A stretch of DNA of 64,000 nucleotides from an uncultured Clostridia bacterium (lineage in GTDB: Bacteria > Bacillota > Clostridia > Christensenellales > UBA1242): the NCBI GenBank assembly GCA_934754335.1, contig CAKVHY010000002.1, forward strand, positions 62,001 to 126,000, given 5' to 3'. Below are positions 52,505 through 63,042 of the stretch, piece by piece; positions within the stretch are counted from its first letter, which is position 1; each line of letters opens with the position of its first letter. The notes beneath the pieces are model-generated. The model did no database searches. It was not told the origin of the DNA and saw nothing but the letters and a program-made list of their open reading frames with translations. The position numbers were made by a program, and so were the translations under genes.

Positions 52505-52535
52505 AGAGTGTCCTTATTGGGGTGCTCTTTTTTTG
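52505..52535 (+). terminator. First terminator after ppdK
   Basis: AGAGTGTCC (52505-52513) pairs, with G-T wobbles, to GGGTGCTCT (52520-52528), followed by a T-run. Confidence 0.7.
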
Positions 52536-52564
52536 TTTTAAATAAGTAACTTTTTTAAAGGATT

Positions 52565-52599
52565 AAATCTCTCAGAAAACTGGGAGATTTTTCTATTTT
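52565..52599 (+). terminator. Second, tandem terminator before dnaG
   Basis: AAATCTCTCAG (52565-52575), AAAA loop, CTGGGAGATTT (52580-52590), then a T-rich tail. Together with the previous hairpin it isolates the dnaG-rpoD operon from ppdK. Confidence 0.7.
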
Positions 52600-52672
52600 T
52601 TTAAAAAATAAAAAGGAATTTTAAAAAATTGTTCGTATTATAAATTTGAAACTTATTAAAAGGAAGAAAAAT

Positions 52673-54454
52673 TTGGGTAACGGTGGATTTTCAAGTGATT
52701 GGATAAGGGAACTTAAAGAAAGAAATGATATTGTTTCTGTTGTTTCCAAATATGTAACATTGCAAAAGAAGGGCAAGTTGAATTGGGCTTGTTGTCCGTT
52801 TCATTTTGAGAAAACCCCTAGTTTTGCAGTTAACGATGCAGAGCAATTTTATCATTGCTTTGGTTGTGGTGAGAGCGGAGATGTTATTGGATTTGTTCAA
52901 AAGATAGAATCTGTAGATTTTTACGACGCTTGCAAGTTGCTTGCAGAGAATGCTCATATGGAGTTGCCAACAATTACAAATGATGAGAACTTAGCATATT
53001 TAAAGAAGCAAAAAGATTTATATTTAAGAATTTTAAAAGATGCTGGCAGACATTTTTACACAAACCTTCGTTTGCCAGAAGCAAAAGTGGCTCAGGAATA
53101 TATTTTAAAGAGAGGTCTTGATTCTCAAACCATTAAAGATTTTGGAATTGGCTATAGTCTTGATTGGTATGAGATTGTGAACTATCTAAAATCCTTGGGT
53201 TATTCTTATGACGACATGATTGGCTCTGGAGTTTGCGAAAGAAAGAATGGCAATGTTTATGATATGTATGGCAAAAGGCTTATCTTTCCAATTATTAATA
53301 GTTATGGCGATGTGGTTGGTTTTAGCGGAAGAGTTTTGGAAAAGACCGATTTTGCCAAGTATAAAAACACAGCCCAAACGGTTGTTTTTGATAAAAGCAG
53401 ATGTGTTTACAACATAAACCATATTAAAGAGCAAAAAAACAAAAACGAACTAAAAGAAATTATAATCGTTGAAGGGCAGATGGACGTTATATCTTTATAT
53501 AAAAATGGGATTAAGAATGCAGTCGCCTGCATGGGAACTGCCTTAACTCAATATCATGCTAAAGAGATGAAACGTTTTACAGATAAAGTGGTTGTTTGTT
53601 TTGATGGTGATGGTGCTGGAAAAAAAGCAACTCTTAGGTCATTAGAAATCTTGGTTAATGCTGGTTTGAATGTATTTGTTATGAGTTTGCCTGATTCTCA
53701 AGATCCTGATGAATTTGTTTTAAATCACGGGAAGGACGAGTTCTTAAAAATGGTGGCAAATGCGAAATATTGGGTGGAATTTTTGATTTATGATTTTGCC
53801 AACAAATATAACTTAAAGAAACCTGAAGAAAAGAAATTCTTTGTTCAGGATTGCTTAAACGTTATTAAAACATTAGGTTCTAGTTCTGAGCAAGATATTT
53901 ATTTAAATCTTGTGAAGGACTTGTCCAATATCTCTATTTCAGTTCTTAGAAGCGATATGGAGAATATGGATGCAAGCACCCAAGTGGTTGAAAAAATAGA
54001 CGATGATCCGATAGTTTCAAGACCAACAAGAGAGAATGCAAATATTAAAGCAGAGAAGTTTGTAATGGCTTCGCTTTTACATAAAAAGGAGTATGCAAAG
54101 TTGGATAAACGGATTGTAAACTCCCTAAAAAATCCAGATTATGTTAAAGTTTACAACTATATTGAAGAAGAAACTGCTAATAACAGAACATTTATTATAG
54201 GTTCATTATTCAATATGTTTGAAGATATGAATAACAACAAGGCAATTGATGATATAATTAACTTTGTTTTCTTAGACAGTGAAGATAATGCGGATTATTA
54301 TAACGATTGCTTAAAGCATTTATTCAAAACCGAACTGGAAATTAAGCAAAAAGAATTAATGCAACAAATTGCATTAGAAGGTGACTTAGATAAACGAAGA
54401 GAATTATCTAAAGAGTTGCAAAAGATAATATTAGAAATTAAAGGGAATGATTAA
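52673..54454 (+). CDS. dnaG: DNA primase
   Basis: Makes RNA primers at the replication fork. The frame opens at a TTG at 52646, but AGGAAG (52661-52666) lies inside that extension and correctly positions the TTG at 52673, which gives the usual short N-terminus; 593 residues. The zinc-binding domain has Cys41, His44, Cys62 and Cys65 ([18 protein letters not shown]-like [12 protein letters not shown]). The Toprim core shows [14 protein letters not shown] and [14 protein letters not shown], and a C-terminal helicase-interaction domain follows. It is 2 bases from rpoD, the classic macromolecular-synthesis operon arrangement. Confidence 0.95.
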   Translation: MGNGGFSSDWIRELKERNDIVSVVSKYVTLQKKGKLNWACCPFHFEKTPSFAVNDAEQFYHCFGCGESGDVIGFVQKIESVDFYDACKLLAENAHMELPTITNDENLAYLKKQKDLYLRILKDAGRHFYTNLRLPEAKVAQEYILKRGLDSQTIKDFGIGYSLDWYEIVNYLKSLGYSYDDMIGSGVCERKNGNVYDMYGKRLIFPIINSYGDVVGFSGRVLEKTDFAKYKNTAQTVVFDKSRCVYNINHIKEQKNKNELKEIIIVEGQMDVISLYKNGIKNAVACMGTALTQYHAKEMKRFTDKVVVCFDGDGAGKKATLRSLEILVNAGLNVFVMSLPDSQDPDEFVLNHGKDEFLKMVANAKYWVEFLIYDFANKYNLKKPEEKKFFVQDCLNVIKTLGSSSEQDIYLNLVKDLSNISISVLRSDMENMDASTQVVEKIDDDPIVSRPTRENANIKAEKFVMASLLHKKEYAKLDKRIVNSLKNPDYVKVYNYIEEETANNRTFIIGSLFNMFEDMNNNKAIDDIINFVFLDSEDNADYYNDCLKHLFKTELEIKQKELMQQIALEGDLDKRRELSKELQKIILEIKGND

Positions 54455-54456
54455 TT

Positions 54457-55515
54457 ATGTTAGAACAGATAGATGAAGAAATACTTCCAATTTTAAAACA
54501 AATTGTTAAAGAAGGAGCAATTACAGAAGATGAACTTGGTGAGAAGTTGTTGAAGTTTGAATTATCAAACGACCAAATGGAAGAGATTAACAACTACTTA
54601 ACCGAGCAAGGCGTTAATATTGAAAGCACTGATGCAGCCTTAGTAAAAGACGAAGATTTAAAAGACATTATTTCAAGCGTTAAGGTGGACGACCCAGTTA
54701 AGGTTTATTTAAAAGATATTGGAACAGCCCAACTTTTAACAAGTGAACAAGAAGTTGAACTTGCAAAAAGAATACTTAATGGTGATGAGAGGGCAAAAAA
54801 GGAACTTAGCGAAAAGAACCTAAAATTGGTTGTTTCTATAGCAAAAAAATATGTTAATAGAAGCAATATGCAATTCCTAGATTTAATTCAAGAAGGAAAC
54901 ATGGGGCTTTTAAAGGCTGTTGAAAAGTTTGATTACACTAAAGGCTTTAGATTCTCAACCTACGCCACTTGGTGGATTAGACAATCTATCACTAGAGCCA
55001 TTGCGGATCAGGCAAGAACTATAAGAATCCCAGTTCATATGGTTGAAACAATTCACAAACTTTCTAGGGTTTCAAAACAATTGATGCAAGAACTTGGCAG
55101 AGATCCATCAAATGCTGAAATCGCTGAAAAGATGGGAATCACAGAGCAAAGAGTTTGCGAAATCCAAAAAATTGCTCAAGACCCAGTTTCTTTGGAAAGC
55201 CCAGTTGGTGAAGAAGAAGAAAGCAGAATTTCCGATTTCGTTGAAGATGAAACTATTAAATCTCCGATTGAAGACGCCACTCAAGGCTTATTGAAAGTTC
55301 AACTTATGGCAGTTTTAAGCACTTTAACTCCAAGAGAGCAGAAAGTTATTAGAATGAGATATGGCTTAGATGATAGTCACCCAAGAACTTTGGAAGAAGT
55401 TGGCAGAGAATTTAACGTTACAAGAGAAAGAATCCGTCAGATTGAAGCAAAAGCATTAAGAAAGTTAAGAAATCCAAATAGAAGCAAAAAATTGCAGGAT
55501 TATTATGAAGATTAA
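54457..55515 (+). CDS. rpoD: Primary sigma factor SigA/RpoD
   Basis: 352 residues. After an acidic region 1.1, region 1.2 ([11 protein letters not shown]), region 2 ([57 protein letters not shown]), region 3 and region 4.2 ([17 protein letters not shown]) are complete, so this is the housekeeping sigma that reads the TTGACA/TATAAT promoters in this window. It starts 2 bases after dnaG, and trmK overlaps its last 11 bases. Confidence 0.97.
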   Translation: MLEQIDEEILPILKQIVKEGAITEDELGEKLLKFELSNDQMEEINNYLTEQGVNIESTDAALVKDEDLKDIISSVKVDDPVKVYLKDIGTAQLLTSEQEVELAKRILNGDERAKKELSEKNLKLVVSIAKKYVNRSNMQFLDLIQEGNMGLLKAVEKFDYTKGFRFSTYATWWIRQSITRAIADQARTIRIPVHMVETIHKLSRVSKQLMQELGRDPSNAEIAEKMGITEQRVCEIQKIAQDPVSLESPVGEEEESRISDFVEDETIKSPIEDATQGLLKVQLMAVLSTLTPREQKVIRMRYGLDDSHPRTLEEVGREFNVTRERIRQIEAKALRKLRNPNRSKKLQDYYED

Positions 55516-56164
55516 TTTATCTAAAAGGTTGCTAGAGATTTGCAAGTTGATTAGTTTTGAGCGAGTGGCAGATATTGGTTGCGACCATGGAAAGGTGATA
55601 GCCAAAGGTTTCCTAGATGGCAAAATTAAATATGCAATCGTTTCAGATATAAGCAAACCTAGTGCATTAAAAGCAAAAGAACTTTTGGAGAGTTTGAATA
55701 TAACCAATTTTGATATGCGAGTGGGCGATGGGCTAGAAACTATAAATAGTTCAGATAATATTGAAACCATTGTTATAGCGGGAATGGGTGCAGACGAAAT
55801 TATAAACATTCTAAAAAATTCAAGTTTAAGATTTAAAGAATATATTTTAGCGCCACAACACAATGAAATTAATCTAAAAAAATACTTAGTTGATAATGGA
55901 TTTAGAATAGATAAGGATTATATCGTTTTAGATGGAAAGTTTTATACTATTTTAAAGTGTTCAATAGGAAAAGATGAAAGGGAAGAAAAAGATTTGATTT
56001 TAAGTCCAGATATTTTAATAAAAGATGATTATGAAAAGTATTTGGATTATAGGTTAAATAAGTTAAATTCAATTCTTGAGAAAACAGAAAATTTTGGATT
56101 TAAGAAAGAATTAGAGATTATAAAAAATAAGATAAGCAAGTTAAAGAGGAATGATAATGAATAA
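55505..56164 (+). CDS. trmK: tRNA (adenine(22)-N1)-methyltransferase
   Basis: A SAM-dependent class I methyltransferase forming m1A22 in tRNA. 219 residues. The SAM loop [11 protein letters not shown], then [15 protein letters not shown] and [10 protein letters not shown] are TrmK signatures; a coiled C-terminal helix pair completes it. The start lies inside rpoD (11-base overlap), as is common in the sigA-trmK pair of Firmicutes. The next gene overlaps it by 8 bases; nif3/yqfO, the normal follower, is missing. Confidence 0.93.
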   Translation: MKINLSKRLLEICKLISFERVADIGCDHGKVIAKGFLDGKIKYAIVSDISKPSALKAKELLESLNITNFDMRVGDGLETINSSDNIETIVIAGMGADEIINILKNSSLRFKEYILAPQHNEINLKKYLVDNGFRIDKDYIVLDGKFYTILKCSIGKDEREEKDLILSPDILIKDDYEKYLDYRLNKLNSILEKTENFGFKKELEIIKNKISKLKRNDNE

Positions 56165-56852
56165 AATATTAGAATATCAGAAAGTTGATGCAGAAAGAAT
56201 TAAATTAGAAAGGGGAATGAACAATATTGAAGAAAAGGCAATAATGAATAAAATGATTGCCTTTGTTAAAGATGCACAAAATAAAAGCGTGCAATTAGAA
56301 AATTCCTCTAAATCATTGCTAGATGAATACTTAAGCCTAAAGAAGGCCTATGAAACCAACACAGATAATGTTAATAACTTAATCAAAACTCAAGTTGGAA
56401 ACATGACTAAAGACGAACTTGGCGAATGCTTAAAAAGAGTTAATGCTTTGAGTTCAGAACTTTTCATGATTGAAAGAAACATAAATATTTTAGTTACTAA
56501 AATTAATGAAAAACTTAAGGAATTTGAAGTGGCTAAAAATAACGCTGGAAAGGCAAGAGCAAAACATAGAGAAGCAAAAGAAAAGTTTGAAGCAAAAAAG
56601 ATGGAAATGCAACCAAAACTAACTGAAATTGAAACAAAATTAAAGAGTTTGGAGAAAGAAATAAACCCTGAAATTATGGCAAAGTATAAAACTCTAAGAA
56701 ATGACGGAATTTTCCCAATTTTAGTTCCAGTTGTAAATAAATGTTGTGGTGGATGCAGAATGGAAATTCCTTCTTCCACTTTAGATAAATTAAAAACGAA
56801 TAATGTAACTCAATGCGAACATTGCAGAAGAGTTATATATAACAAAGATTAA
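56157..56852 (+). CDS. Coiled-coil protein with C4 zinc ribbon (COG1579-like)
   Basis: 231 residues. Two close ATGs exist; the second (56157) fits AAAGAGGA at 56143-56150. Residues about 1-170 form a long helical hairpin coiled coil rich in Lys/Glu. The C-terminus has a zinc ribbon with CCGGCRMEIPSS and CEHCRRVIY. This is the COG1579/CT398 family, found in most Firmicutes next to nif3 and linked with flagella/secretion regulation in Helicobacter and Chlamydia. Its role in Firmicutes is unsettled. It overlaps trmK, so it belongs to the dnaG-rpoD operon. Confidence 0.88.
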   Translation: MNKILEYQKVDAERIKLERGMNNIEEKAIMNKMIAFVKDAQNKSVQLENSSKSLLDEYLSLKKAYETNTDNVNNLIKTQVGNMTKDELGECLKRVNALSSELFMIERNINILVTKINEKLKEFEVAKNNAGKARAKHREAKEKFEAKKMEMQPKLTEIETKLKSLEKEINPEIMAKYKTLRNDGIFPILVPVVNKCCGGCRMEIPSSTLDKLKTNNVTQCEHCRRVIYNKD

Positions 56853-56857
56853 AAAAG

Positions 56858-56887
56858 AAAACATATTGAATAATCAATATGTTTTTT
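56858..56887 (+). terminator. Bidirectional terminator after the dnaG-rpoD operon
   Basis: AAAACATATTGA (56858-56869), loop ATAA, TCAATATGTTTT (56874-56885), T-run to 56887. The A-run on its left lets it serve the converging minus-strand gene as well. Confidence 0.8.
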
Positions 56888-56896
56888 ACTTTTTTA

Positions 56897-57820
56897 TTAA
56901 ATTTGAGGTTCGAAATTAGAGAATATAATGTTATCTGAAAATTCCAATATTTCCTTATATTCGTTTTGGTCAGTTACTCCATAAGCAATTATTCCATAAG
57001 GCTTATGTTTCTGAATATATGGGTTTGGAAGGTTCTTAGAATTATATGCAATGAAATCTGCATGAGCCACTTTATTTGCATATTTTAACTTCTTTAATTT
57101 CTTAGTTGGAATTGAAGCATAATATCTAACTCCATCGAAATAGCAACCTTTAATAATCCTTGTAAAATAAGGAGCATGGCGATAAAACCATTCTAGGGAA
57201 TATGGATTCATAGATAAAAGAGCAATTTGGCTATAACAATTATATTTTTCAATATATTCTAGCAATTCTTTTAATAATGCTTCTTCCATTTTTCCAACAG
57301 ATTCGTTCATGATTTCAATAATTACAGGAACTTTTCCCGCCACCAAATCCAAAACATCTTTTAGCAGGGGCACATTCAATCCGTCGCTATTTAACTTAAT
57401 CTTTTTCAATTCACTATAATCAAAGTTTGCAATATATCCATTTTCATTAGTTAAAGAACCTAGTGTTTTTTCTTTAAAACAAACCAAGTTTCCGTCCTTC
57501 AAAATTTGTACAGGAATAAGCAATGTAAACTTTTTATCAATCGCCTTTTGAAAAGCAGGGAGAGTATTTGGCACATCTTCTTTTGCGTCAAAAACCCCAT
57601 ATTTAGAAATAGGTGCTTCAAGCAACCATGTATTTTGCATTATGTTTAAATAGTTTGGGTCAAAACGAAAAAAATCTAACAATCTGGCTTTAGACAAAAC
57701 TCCAAAAACATTTTTAAGTTCTTCAAAATTTCGTGTGTGGGCGTAGTTAGATTTATCGGCTGTTAGGTTTATATTATTCTTAGATAATGTTTCTAAAACA
57801 TTTATTTTTTTTGTTCTCAT
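56897..57820 (-). CDS. GDPD-fold protein lacking catalytic residues
   Basis: 307 residues. Residues about 60-305 follow the glycerophosphodiester phosphodiesterase TIM barrel: VPNTLPAFQKAI replaces the family PENTLAAFxxAI, then LKDGNLVCF, TLGSLTNENGYIANFDYSELKKI, PLLKDVLDLV, PVIIEIMNE. The catalytic and metal residues are mostly gone: the HRG motif is KYG (73-75), the Glu and Asp of the xELDV strand are Leu101 and Pro103, and the second His-Asp pair is Lys116-Glu117; only the later Glu in IIEI remains. The N-terminal 60 residues are extra and unrecognised. No signal peptide. It is probably a pseudoenzyme or an altered binding protein. It is on the minus strand, converging on the rpoD operon. 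Confidence 0.78.
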   Translation of the reverse strand: MRTKKINVLETLSKNNINLTADKSNYAHTRNFEELKNVFGVLSKARLLDFFRFDPNYLNIMQNTWLLEAPISKYGVFDAKEDVPNTLPAFQKAIDKKFTLLIPVQILKDGNLVCFKEKTLGSLTNENGYIANFDYSELKKIKLNSDGLNVPLLKDVLDLVAGKVPVIIEIMNESVGKMEEALLKELLEYIEKYNCYSQIALLSMNPYSLEWFYRHAPYFTRIIKGCYFDGVRYYASIPTKKLKKLKYANKVAHADFIAYNSKNLPNPYIQKHKPYGIIAYGVTDQNEYKEILEFSDNIIFSNFEPQI

Positions 57821-58073
57821 ATATATCTCTCAACTGACATACGTCAGCAAACTTTTAATTGAATTTTAGTGTGTAATAAAAAACAATGTAATACTCTTAC
57901 TTATAGATATAATAGCATATTATTTTTGAAAACACTAATGTTTTTATTGGCAAATTTAAAATTTATATAAAAAGACAGGGGTTTTGAGCATGTTTTTTGA
58001 GTTTTTTTAATTAAAAACATTTATTTTTTACAAAATTATGTTATCATTACTATGTAAGATATAATAGGAGATT

Positions 58074-59876
58074 ATGGCTTTGGATAGATTAGACAAGATT
58101 AGAAATTTTTGCATAGTTGCACATATCGACCATGGCAAGAGTACTCTTGCAGATAGGCTTTTGGAGATCACAAACACTGTTGCTAAACGAGATATGGAAG
58201 CGCAAATTCTAGATAGCATGGATATTGAAAGGGAAAGGGGAATTACTATTAAATTGACCCCAACCACGATGAAATATAACTATAAAGGTGAAGAGTATAC
58301 TTTAAATTTGATTGATACTCCCGGACATGTGGATTTCACTTATGAGGTTTCAAGATCTCTTGCCGCTTGCGAAGGTGCGGTGCTTATTGTTGATGCCACT
58401 CAAGGTGTGGAAGCACAAACTTTGGCAAATGTTTATTTGGCGTTAGATAATAACCTTGAGATTTTGCCAGTTATAAATAAAATCGACTTGCCTAGTGCGG
58501 ATATAGATAGAACTAGAAAGGAAATTGAAGATGTTATTGGGATTCCTGCAGATATTGCACCCGCAGTTAGTGCTAAAGATGGCACAAACGTTGAAGAAGT
58601 TTTAAAGCAGGTTATTGAATATATTCCAGCACCAAAAGGTGATGAAAATGCACCATTGAAGGCTTTAATTTTTGATTCTTACTACGATAACTTTAAAGGT
58701 GCTGTTTCACTTGTTCGAATTGTTGATGGTTCAGTTAAAAAGGGCGATAGAATTAGATTTTTTACAACCAATGCGGAATATGACGTGGTGGAAGTTGGAA
58801 TCTTTACGCCAAAGCCAACGGAAACAGAAATTCTAAGGGCAGGAGACGTTGGATATATTTCTGCAAGTATTAAAAACGTTAGCGAAACTAAGGTTGGCGA
58901 TACTATCACAAAGGTAGATAATCCAGCAACAACTCCGCTTCCGGGATATAAAGAAGTTCAGCCAGTGGTGTTTAGCGGAATATTCTGCGTTGACGGTGCT
59001 CAATATGACGACTTAAAGGAAGCGTTGGAAAAATTGAAATTGAATGATGCGTCTTTGGAATACACCCCAGAAGTTTCGCAAGCCCTTGGTTTTGGCTTTA
59101 GATGCGGATTTTTAGGGCTTTTGCACATGGAAATTATACAAGAGCGTTTGGAAAGAGAATTTAATCTTGATTTAATTACAACCGCTCCAACTGTTAGTTA
59201 TGAAGTTTATAAAACAAACGGAGAAATGATTGTGGTTTCAAACCCAGCAGACTTGCCAAATCCAGCCACTATTGCAGAAATCAAAGAACCAATGGTGAAG
59301 GTGGAAATGTTTACCCCACCTGAGTATGTTGGCGAACTTATGAAACTTTGCCAAGAAAAACGTGGTATTCATCTAGATTTGCAGTATTTAGATGCCACTC
59401 GTTGCCAACTTATTTATAAAGTTCCGCTAAACGAAATTATTTTTGATTTCTTTGACCAATTAAAATCCTGTTCGCATGGTTATGCTAGCATGGATTATGA
59501 AATTGTTGGCTATGAAACAAGTTCACTTGTGAAACTAGATGTGCTATTAAATGGAGATGTTTGCGATGCGCTAAGCCTAATCGTGCATAAAGATAAAGCA
59601 TATCAAAGGGGCAGAGCAATTTGCGAAAAACTAAAGGAAGTTATTCCAAGACAATTATTTGAAATTCCAATTCAAGCAGCGGTGGGAAGCAAGGTTATTG
59701 CCAGAGAAACTGTTAAGGCTATGAGAAAAGACGTGCTTGCTAAATGTTATGGCGGAGACGTTACAAGAAAGAAAAAGTTGCTTGAAAAACAGAAAAAAGG
59801 AAAGAAGAGAATGCGTCAGATAGGCTCAGTTGAAATCCCAAGTGAAGCATTCATGAGCATTCTAAAAATAGATTAA
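58074..59876 (+). CDS. lepA: Elongation factor 4 (LepA)
   Basis: A ribosome-associated GTPase acting in initiation and back-translocation. 600 residues. G1 [15 protein letters not shown]2 RERGITIK, G3 DTPGHVDF and G4 NKIDLP are canonical; EF-G-like domains II, III and V and the LepA-specific C-terminal domain ([20 protein letters not shown]) are complete. TAGGAG precedes the ATG. hemW follows 13 bases later, the standard lepA-hemW-hrcA order. Confidence 0.97.
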   Translation: MALDRLDKIRNFCIVAHIDHGKSTLADRLLEITNTVAKRDMEAQILDSMDIERERGITIKLTPTTMKYNYKGEEYTLNLIDTPGHVDFTYEVSRSLAACEGAVLIVDATQGVEAQTLANVYLALDNNLEILPVINKIDLPSADIDRTRKEIEDVIGIPADIAPAVSAKDGTNVEEVLKQVIEYIPAPKGDENAPLKALIFDSYYDNFKGAVSLVRIVDGSVKKGDRIRFFTTNAEYDVVEVGIFTPKPTETEILRAGDVGYISASIKNVSETKVGDTITKVDNPATTPLPGYKEVQPVVFSGIFCVDGAQYDDLKEALEKLKLNDASLEYTPEVSQALGFGFRCGFLGLLHMEIIQERLEREFNLDLITTAPTVSYEVYKTNGEMIVVSNPADLPNPATIAEIKEPMVKVEMFTPPEYVGELMKLCQEKRGIHLDLQYLDATRCQLIYKVPLNEIIFDFFDQLKSCSHGYASMDYEIVGYETSSLVKLDVLLNGDVCDALSLIVHKDKAYQRGRAICEKLKEVIPRQLFEIPIQAAVGSKVIARETVKAMRKDVLAKCYGGDVTRKKKLLEKQKKGKKRMRQIGSVEIPSEAFMSILKID

Positions 59877-59889
59877 TAGGATTTAAATC

Positions 59890-61014
59890 TTGAAAAAAGG
59901 GCTATATATTCACATTCCATTTTGTGTTACAAAATGCAAATATTGTTCATTTAATTCGTATGCGGGGAAAGAAAACTTGCATACGGATTATTTGTTGGCG
60001 CTTAAAAAAGAAATTTGTTTGAAATCGGATAAATCATTTGTATTGGACACAATCTATATCGGTGGCGGAACTCCAAGTATTTTAAAAGGTCAAGATATTC
60101 TAAGCATCTTAGAAACTGTTAGAGATAACTTTATGGTTGATGAAGATGCTGAAATCTCTATGGAAGCAAATCCTAATACGATAACAAAGGAAAAGGCCGA
60201 AATATGGAAAAAGGCGGAAATAAATAGATTAAGCATCGGGCTTCAATCAGCAAACGATAAAATACTAAAATTGATCGGAAGAAGCCATACTTTAAAAGAT
60301 TATATAAATGCGATAAAAGTGCTAAGGGAAGCGGGTTTTGATAACATAAACACCGATTTGATGATAGCCTTGCCGGGGCAGAAAATAAAAGATATAAAAA
60401 GGTCTATAAAGTTGGTTACAAAACAAAATTGCACGCATATTAGTTGCTATTCACTAATATTAGAAGAAGGCACACCGCTATATGAGTTGGTTGAAAATAA
60501 AAAGATTAAATTACCTAATGAAGATTGTGCTGTAAAAATGTATGCAAAAGCGGTTAAAATTCTAAAAAAATATGGTTTTAATAGATATGAGGTTAGCAAT
60601 TTTGCTAAAAGTGGTTATGAGTGTAAACATAATGTTAATTGCTGGAATAGGCATGAGTATTTAGGGCTTGGTGCGGGTGCGAATGGTTTTGTTAATGGCT
60701 TTAGATATGGCAATGTTTGCGATATCGATGCATATATAAAATCTGTAAAAAATGGCAAAATAAAGGAAGAATTTAGAGAAAAGATTTCTAACATTGATGC
60801 GTTTGAAGAAACATTGATGCTGGGACTTAGAATGGAAAAAGGCGTGGAAATAAGAACTCTTAATGAGTTGATAAAGAAAGATTTTATTAGGTCAAGAAAG
60901 GAAAAACTGGACGAACTTTCAAGCCTTGAGTTAATTGAATATAATGAAGAGCAGTTAAGAGTTACAGATAAAGGTTTTTATGTGTTAAATGAGATTATTC
61001 TAGATCTGATTTAG
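59890..61014 (+). CDS. hemW: HemW-type radical SAM protein
   Basis: 374 residues, TTG start with TAGGA upstream. The radical SAM cluster motif is Cys12, Cys16 and Cys19 (FCVTKCKYCSF), followed by IYIGGGTPS, RLSIGLQS and the HemW C-terminal domain with NCWNRHEYLGLGAGA. HemW is a heme chaperone or insertase, historically misnamed coproporphyrinogen oxidase. It is placed between lepA and the hrcA operon as in Bacillus. Whether this anaerobe uses heme is unknown from the window. Confidence 0.93.
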   Translation: MKKGLYIHIPFCVTKCKYCSFNSYAGKENLHTDYLLALKKEICLKSDKSFVLDTIYIGGGTPSILKGQDILSILETVRDNFMVDEDAEISMEANPNTITKEKAEIWKKAEINRLSIGLQSANDKILKLIGRSHTLKDYINAIKVLREAGFDNINTDLMIALPGQKIKDIKRSIKLVTKQNCTHISCYSLILEEGTPLYELVENKKIKLPNEDCAVKMYAKAVKILKKYGFNRYEVSNFAKSGYECKHNVNCWNRHEYLGLGAGANGFVNGFRYGNVCDIDAYIKSVKNGKIKEEFREKISNIDAFEETLMLGLRMEKGVEIRTLNELIKKDFIRSRKEKLDELSSLELIEYNEEQLRVTDKGFYVLNEIILDLI

Positions 61015-61024
61015 GGGTTGAAAT

Positions 61025-61054
61025 TTGATTTTATATATGTTATACTTATATAAT
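61025..61054 (+). promoter_or_regulatory. Promoter of the orphan gene at 61080
   Basis: TTGATT (61025-61030), 18-bp spacer, TATAAT (61049-61054). Confidence 0.5.
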
Positions 61055-61079
61055 AAATAATATTTGAAGAGGGAAAAAT

Positions 61080-61715
61080 ATGAGTTTTAAAGATTTAATG
61101 GAGAAATTAACAGATAATAAGGTTATTGCCACTTATGATGGCGTTCCTGTTGATGGTGTTTTAGAAGACACTAAAACAAACAGAAAAATTATCAAAGATT
61201 TGGCTGAAAGTGGTGCTGGCCATTATGTTATTACAAGCGCCTTTATGTTTCGAGATACTGGTGAAAAAAGGGCATATCTAACTAGTTTTTTAGGCAATAT
61301 TGTTGCAAATAATGGTGAACATTATTTCCTTGAAAGAACATATGTGGCTTTTACAAGATTAAAAGAAAATGCAAAAACAAACGAAACTGAAGAAGTATTA
61401 GTTGGAGTTCTTCCACAAACGAAATATGAAGATATAATAGATAAGAATTTGACTCCACATATTGGGCTAGCAATTGGTCAAATGGCACTAAACGATTTCA
61501 ATTTTGAAGTGGGCAAATCTCAACCTTTGGAATTAGATTATCGCAGAGGCATCTTTAATGAAAATGGTTGCGTTTATTGGTGTATGCCAAATGAAATTCC
61601 TTGCATCACAGGAGAAGATGAATTTGGACTTATTGATGAACGAAATAGCGAGAAGATGTCATTCTTCAAAGTTGTTGGGGATTGCATCTTTGATAAAACA
61701 GATAAAACAATGTAA
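61080..61715 (+). CDS. Uncharacterised soluble protein
   Basis: 211 residues, family not recognised. No signal peptide or membrane helix. It is alpha/beta with aromatic and acidic patches (FMFRDTGEKRAYLTSFL; LDYRRGIFNENGCVYWCMPN) and two closely spaced Cys. AGAGGGAAAAAT precedes the ATG. It has a private promoter and a strong terminator, inserted between hemW and the hrcA operon, which are usually neighbours. No functional hint is available from the sequence. Confidence 0.78.
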   Translation: MSFKDLMEKLTDNKVIATYDGVPVDGVLEDTKTNRKIIKDLAESGAGHYVITSAFMFRDTGEKRAYLTSFLGNIVANNGEHYFLERTYVAFTRLKENAKTNETEEVLVGVLPQTKYEDIIDKNLTPHIGLAIGQMALNDFNFEVGKSQPLELDYRRGIFNENGCVYWCMPNEIPCITGEDEFGLIDERNSEKMSFFKVVGDCIFDKTDKTM

Positions 61716-61722
61716 TAAATTT

Positions 61723-61752
61723 GCTCGGCTTTTAAAGTCGGGCTTTTTTTTA
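61723..61752 (+). terminator. Terminator of the orphan gene
   Basis: GCTCGGCTT (61723-61731) pairs with AAGTCGGGC (61735-61743) including two wobbles; nine T residues follow. Confidence 0.85.
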
Positions 61753-61848
61753 TTTATATATATAAATTATATTAGAATATTAATTATCATATTATTTTAA
61801 GTTTCGCCAAAAATTTTAAAAATTTTTTAAAAAATTAGCATAAAACAG

Positions 61849-61877
61849 TTGACATTATCATATAATTAGAATATAAT
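61849..61877 (+). promoter_or_regulatory. Consensus promoter of the hrcA-grpE-dnaK operon
   Basis: TTGACA (61849-61854), 17-bp spacer, TATAAT (61872-61877), both perfect. Confidence 0.9.
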
Positions 61878-61881
61878 TGCG

Positions 61882-61908
61882 TTAGCACTTGAAGATAGAG
61901 AGTGCTAA
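61882..61908 (+). promoter_or_regulatory. CIRCE operator (HrcA binding site)
   Basis: TTAGCACTT (61882-61890), 9-base spacer, GAGTGCTAA (61900-61908): the CIRCE inverted repeat with a single deviation (T for C at the end of the left arm). It overlaps the predicted transcription start, so bound HrcA would block the consensus promoter. Confidence 0.95.
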
Positions 61909-61977
61909 CAATTAAAAAATTATTCTGCTAAATTTTAAATTGTTGTTCTAAAAAGATGGCAAAATAAAAGGGAGATT

Positions 61978-63042
61978 ATGAAAGAAGAAATCCAATTATC
62001 AGATAGAAAACGGCAGTTACTTTTAACCACTGTTGAAAGTTATATAGAGAATGCGTTGCCGATAACAAGTGAAAAGGTGCAGGTTAATTATTTTAGCACA
62101 CTTAGTAGTGCAACCTTAAGAAACGAATTAAATGCTTTAGAAGAGATGGGATTTTTAAAGCAATTGCACACTTCCGGTGGAAGAATTCCAACCACAAAGG
62201 CTTATAGATATTTTGTTAATAGTATAATTGAAGGAAAAGTCTTTGATAAAAAAGATATTGAGAAGGTTGAAAATAAGTTTACAAAAAGAAGTTCGTTTCT
62301 GTTAGAAGTTTTGGACGACCTGGCAAAAAAGATTAATGAGATTGTGGAATATCCAACATTTGTTAGCCTAAAAGGTTATAGAGATATCACAATCAATGCC
62401 ATTAATATAATTCCTTTAATTACTGGTGATGCGTTAGTTTTAATGCAAACCAATGCGGGAATTATAAACAACACATTTAAAATAAATAGCGAAATTACAG
62501 AGAAAAATTGCAAAGATGCCAGTAAGTTTTTAACAAACAACTTGGCAAATAAGAAAATTGAAGATGTTCTAAATAATTTTGATTACTATAACAAATTGTT
62601 TAAAGAACAGATAAAATACTTTGATGAACTTTTCTTAAATATCACAAATATGTTGAAAGAATTTGCAGAGAAGGGAACAAGTATTTTAGAAAAGGGCAAC
62701 ACAACCAAACTTTTAAGTGCTCCTGAGTATAAAGATATAAATTCGGCTAAGAAGTTTTTGAACGTTTTGGAAAATGAAGGAAAGATTAAAAATATAATCC
62801 AAAATATAGATGATAATACTGATTCAAATATTGTGTTCTCAATTGGTGATGAAAATAAAGATGAAGAGATTAGCGATTATAGTATTATTAAAGCCAATTA
62901 TAGTTTAGCGAATGGAATTGTGGCGAGTGTGGGTGTGCTTGGACCTGAGCGAATGGATTATGCTAAAATTGCATCTGTATTGAAATATATCACAGATGAA
63001 ATTAATGAACAAAAAGGAGGCAATGATGAAGGACAAAAATAA
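61978..63042 (+). CDS. hrcA: Heat-inducible transcription repressor HrcA
   Basis: 354 residues. The N-terminal winged helix (about 1-75) shows SDRKRQLLLTTVESYIENA and SSATLRNELNALEEMGFLKQ followed by TSGGRIPTTKAYRYFV; a GAF-like domain follows and the C-terminal ASVGVLGPERMDYAKI motif is typical. It represses its own operon through the CIRCE site upstream. AAGGGAG precedes the ATG. Its end overlaps grpE by 17 bases. Confidence 0.96.
   Translation: MKEEIQLSDRKRQLLLTTVESYIENALPITSEKVQVNYFSTLSSATLRNELNALEEMGFLKQLHTSGGRIPTTKAYRYFVNSIIEGKVFDKKDIEKVENKFTKRSSFLLEVLDDLAKKINEIVEYPTFVSLKGYRDITINAINIIPLITGDALVLMQTNAGIINNTFKINSEITEKNCKDASKFLTNNLANKKIEDVLNNFDYYNKLFKEQIKYFDELFLNITNMLKEFAEKGTSILEKGNTTKLLSAPEYKDINSAKKFLNVLENEGKIKNIIQNIDDNTDSNIVFSIGDENKDEEISDYSIIKANYSLANGIVASVGVLGPERMDYAKIASVLKYITDEINEQKGGNDEGQK

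Noticed and set aside
57834..57847. Short inverted repeat CTGAC/GTCAG in the leader of the GDPD-like gene.
   Set aside because: Only 5 bp with a 4-base centre; too short to call an operator without comparison.
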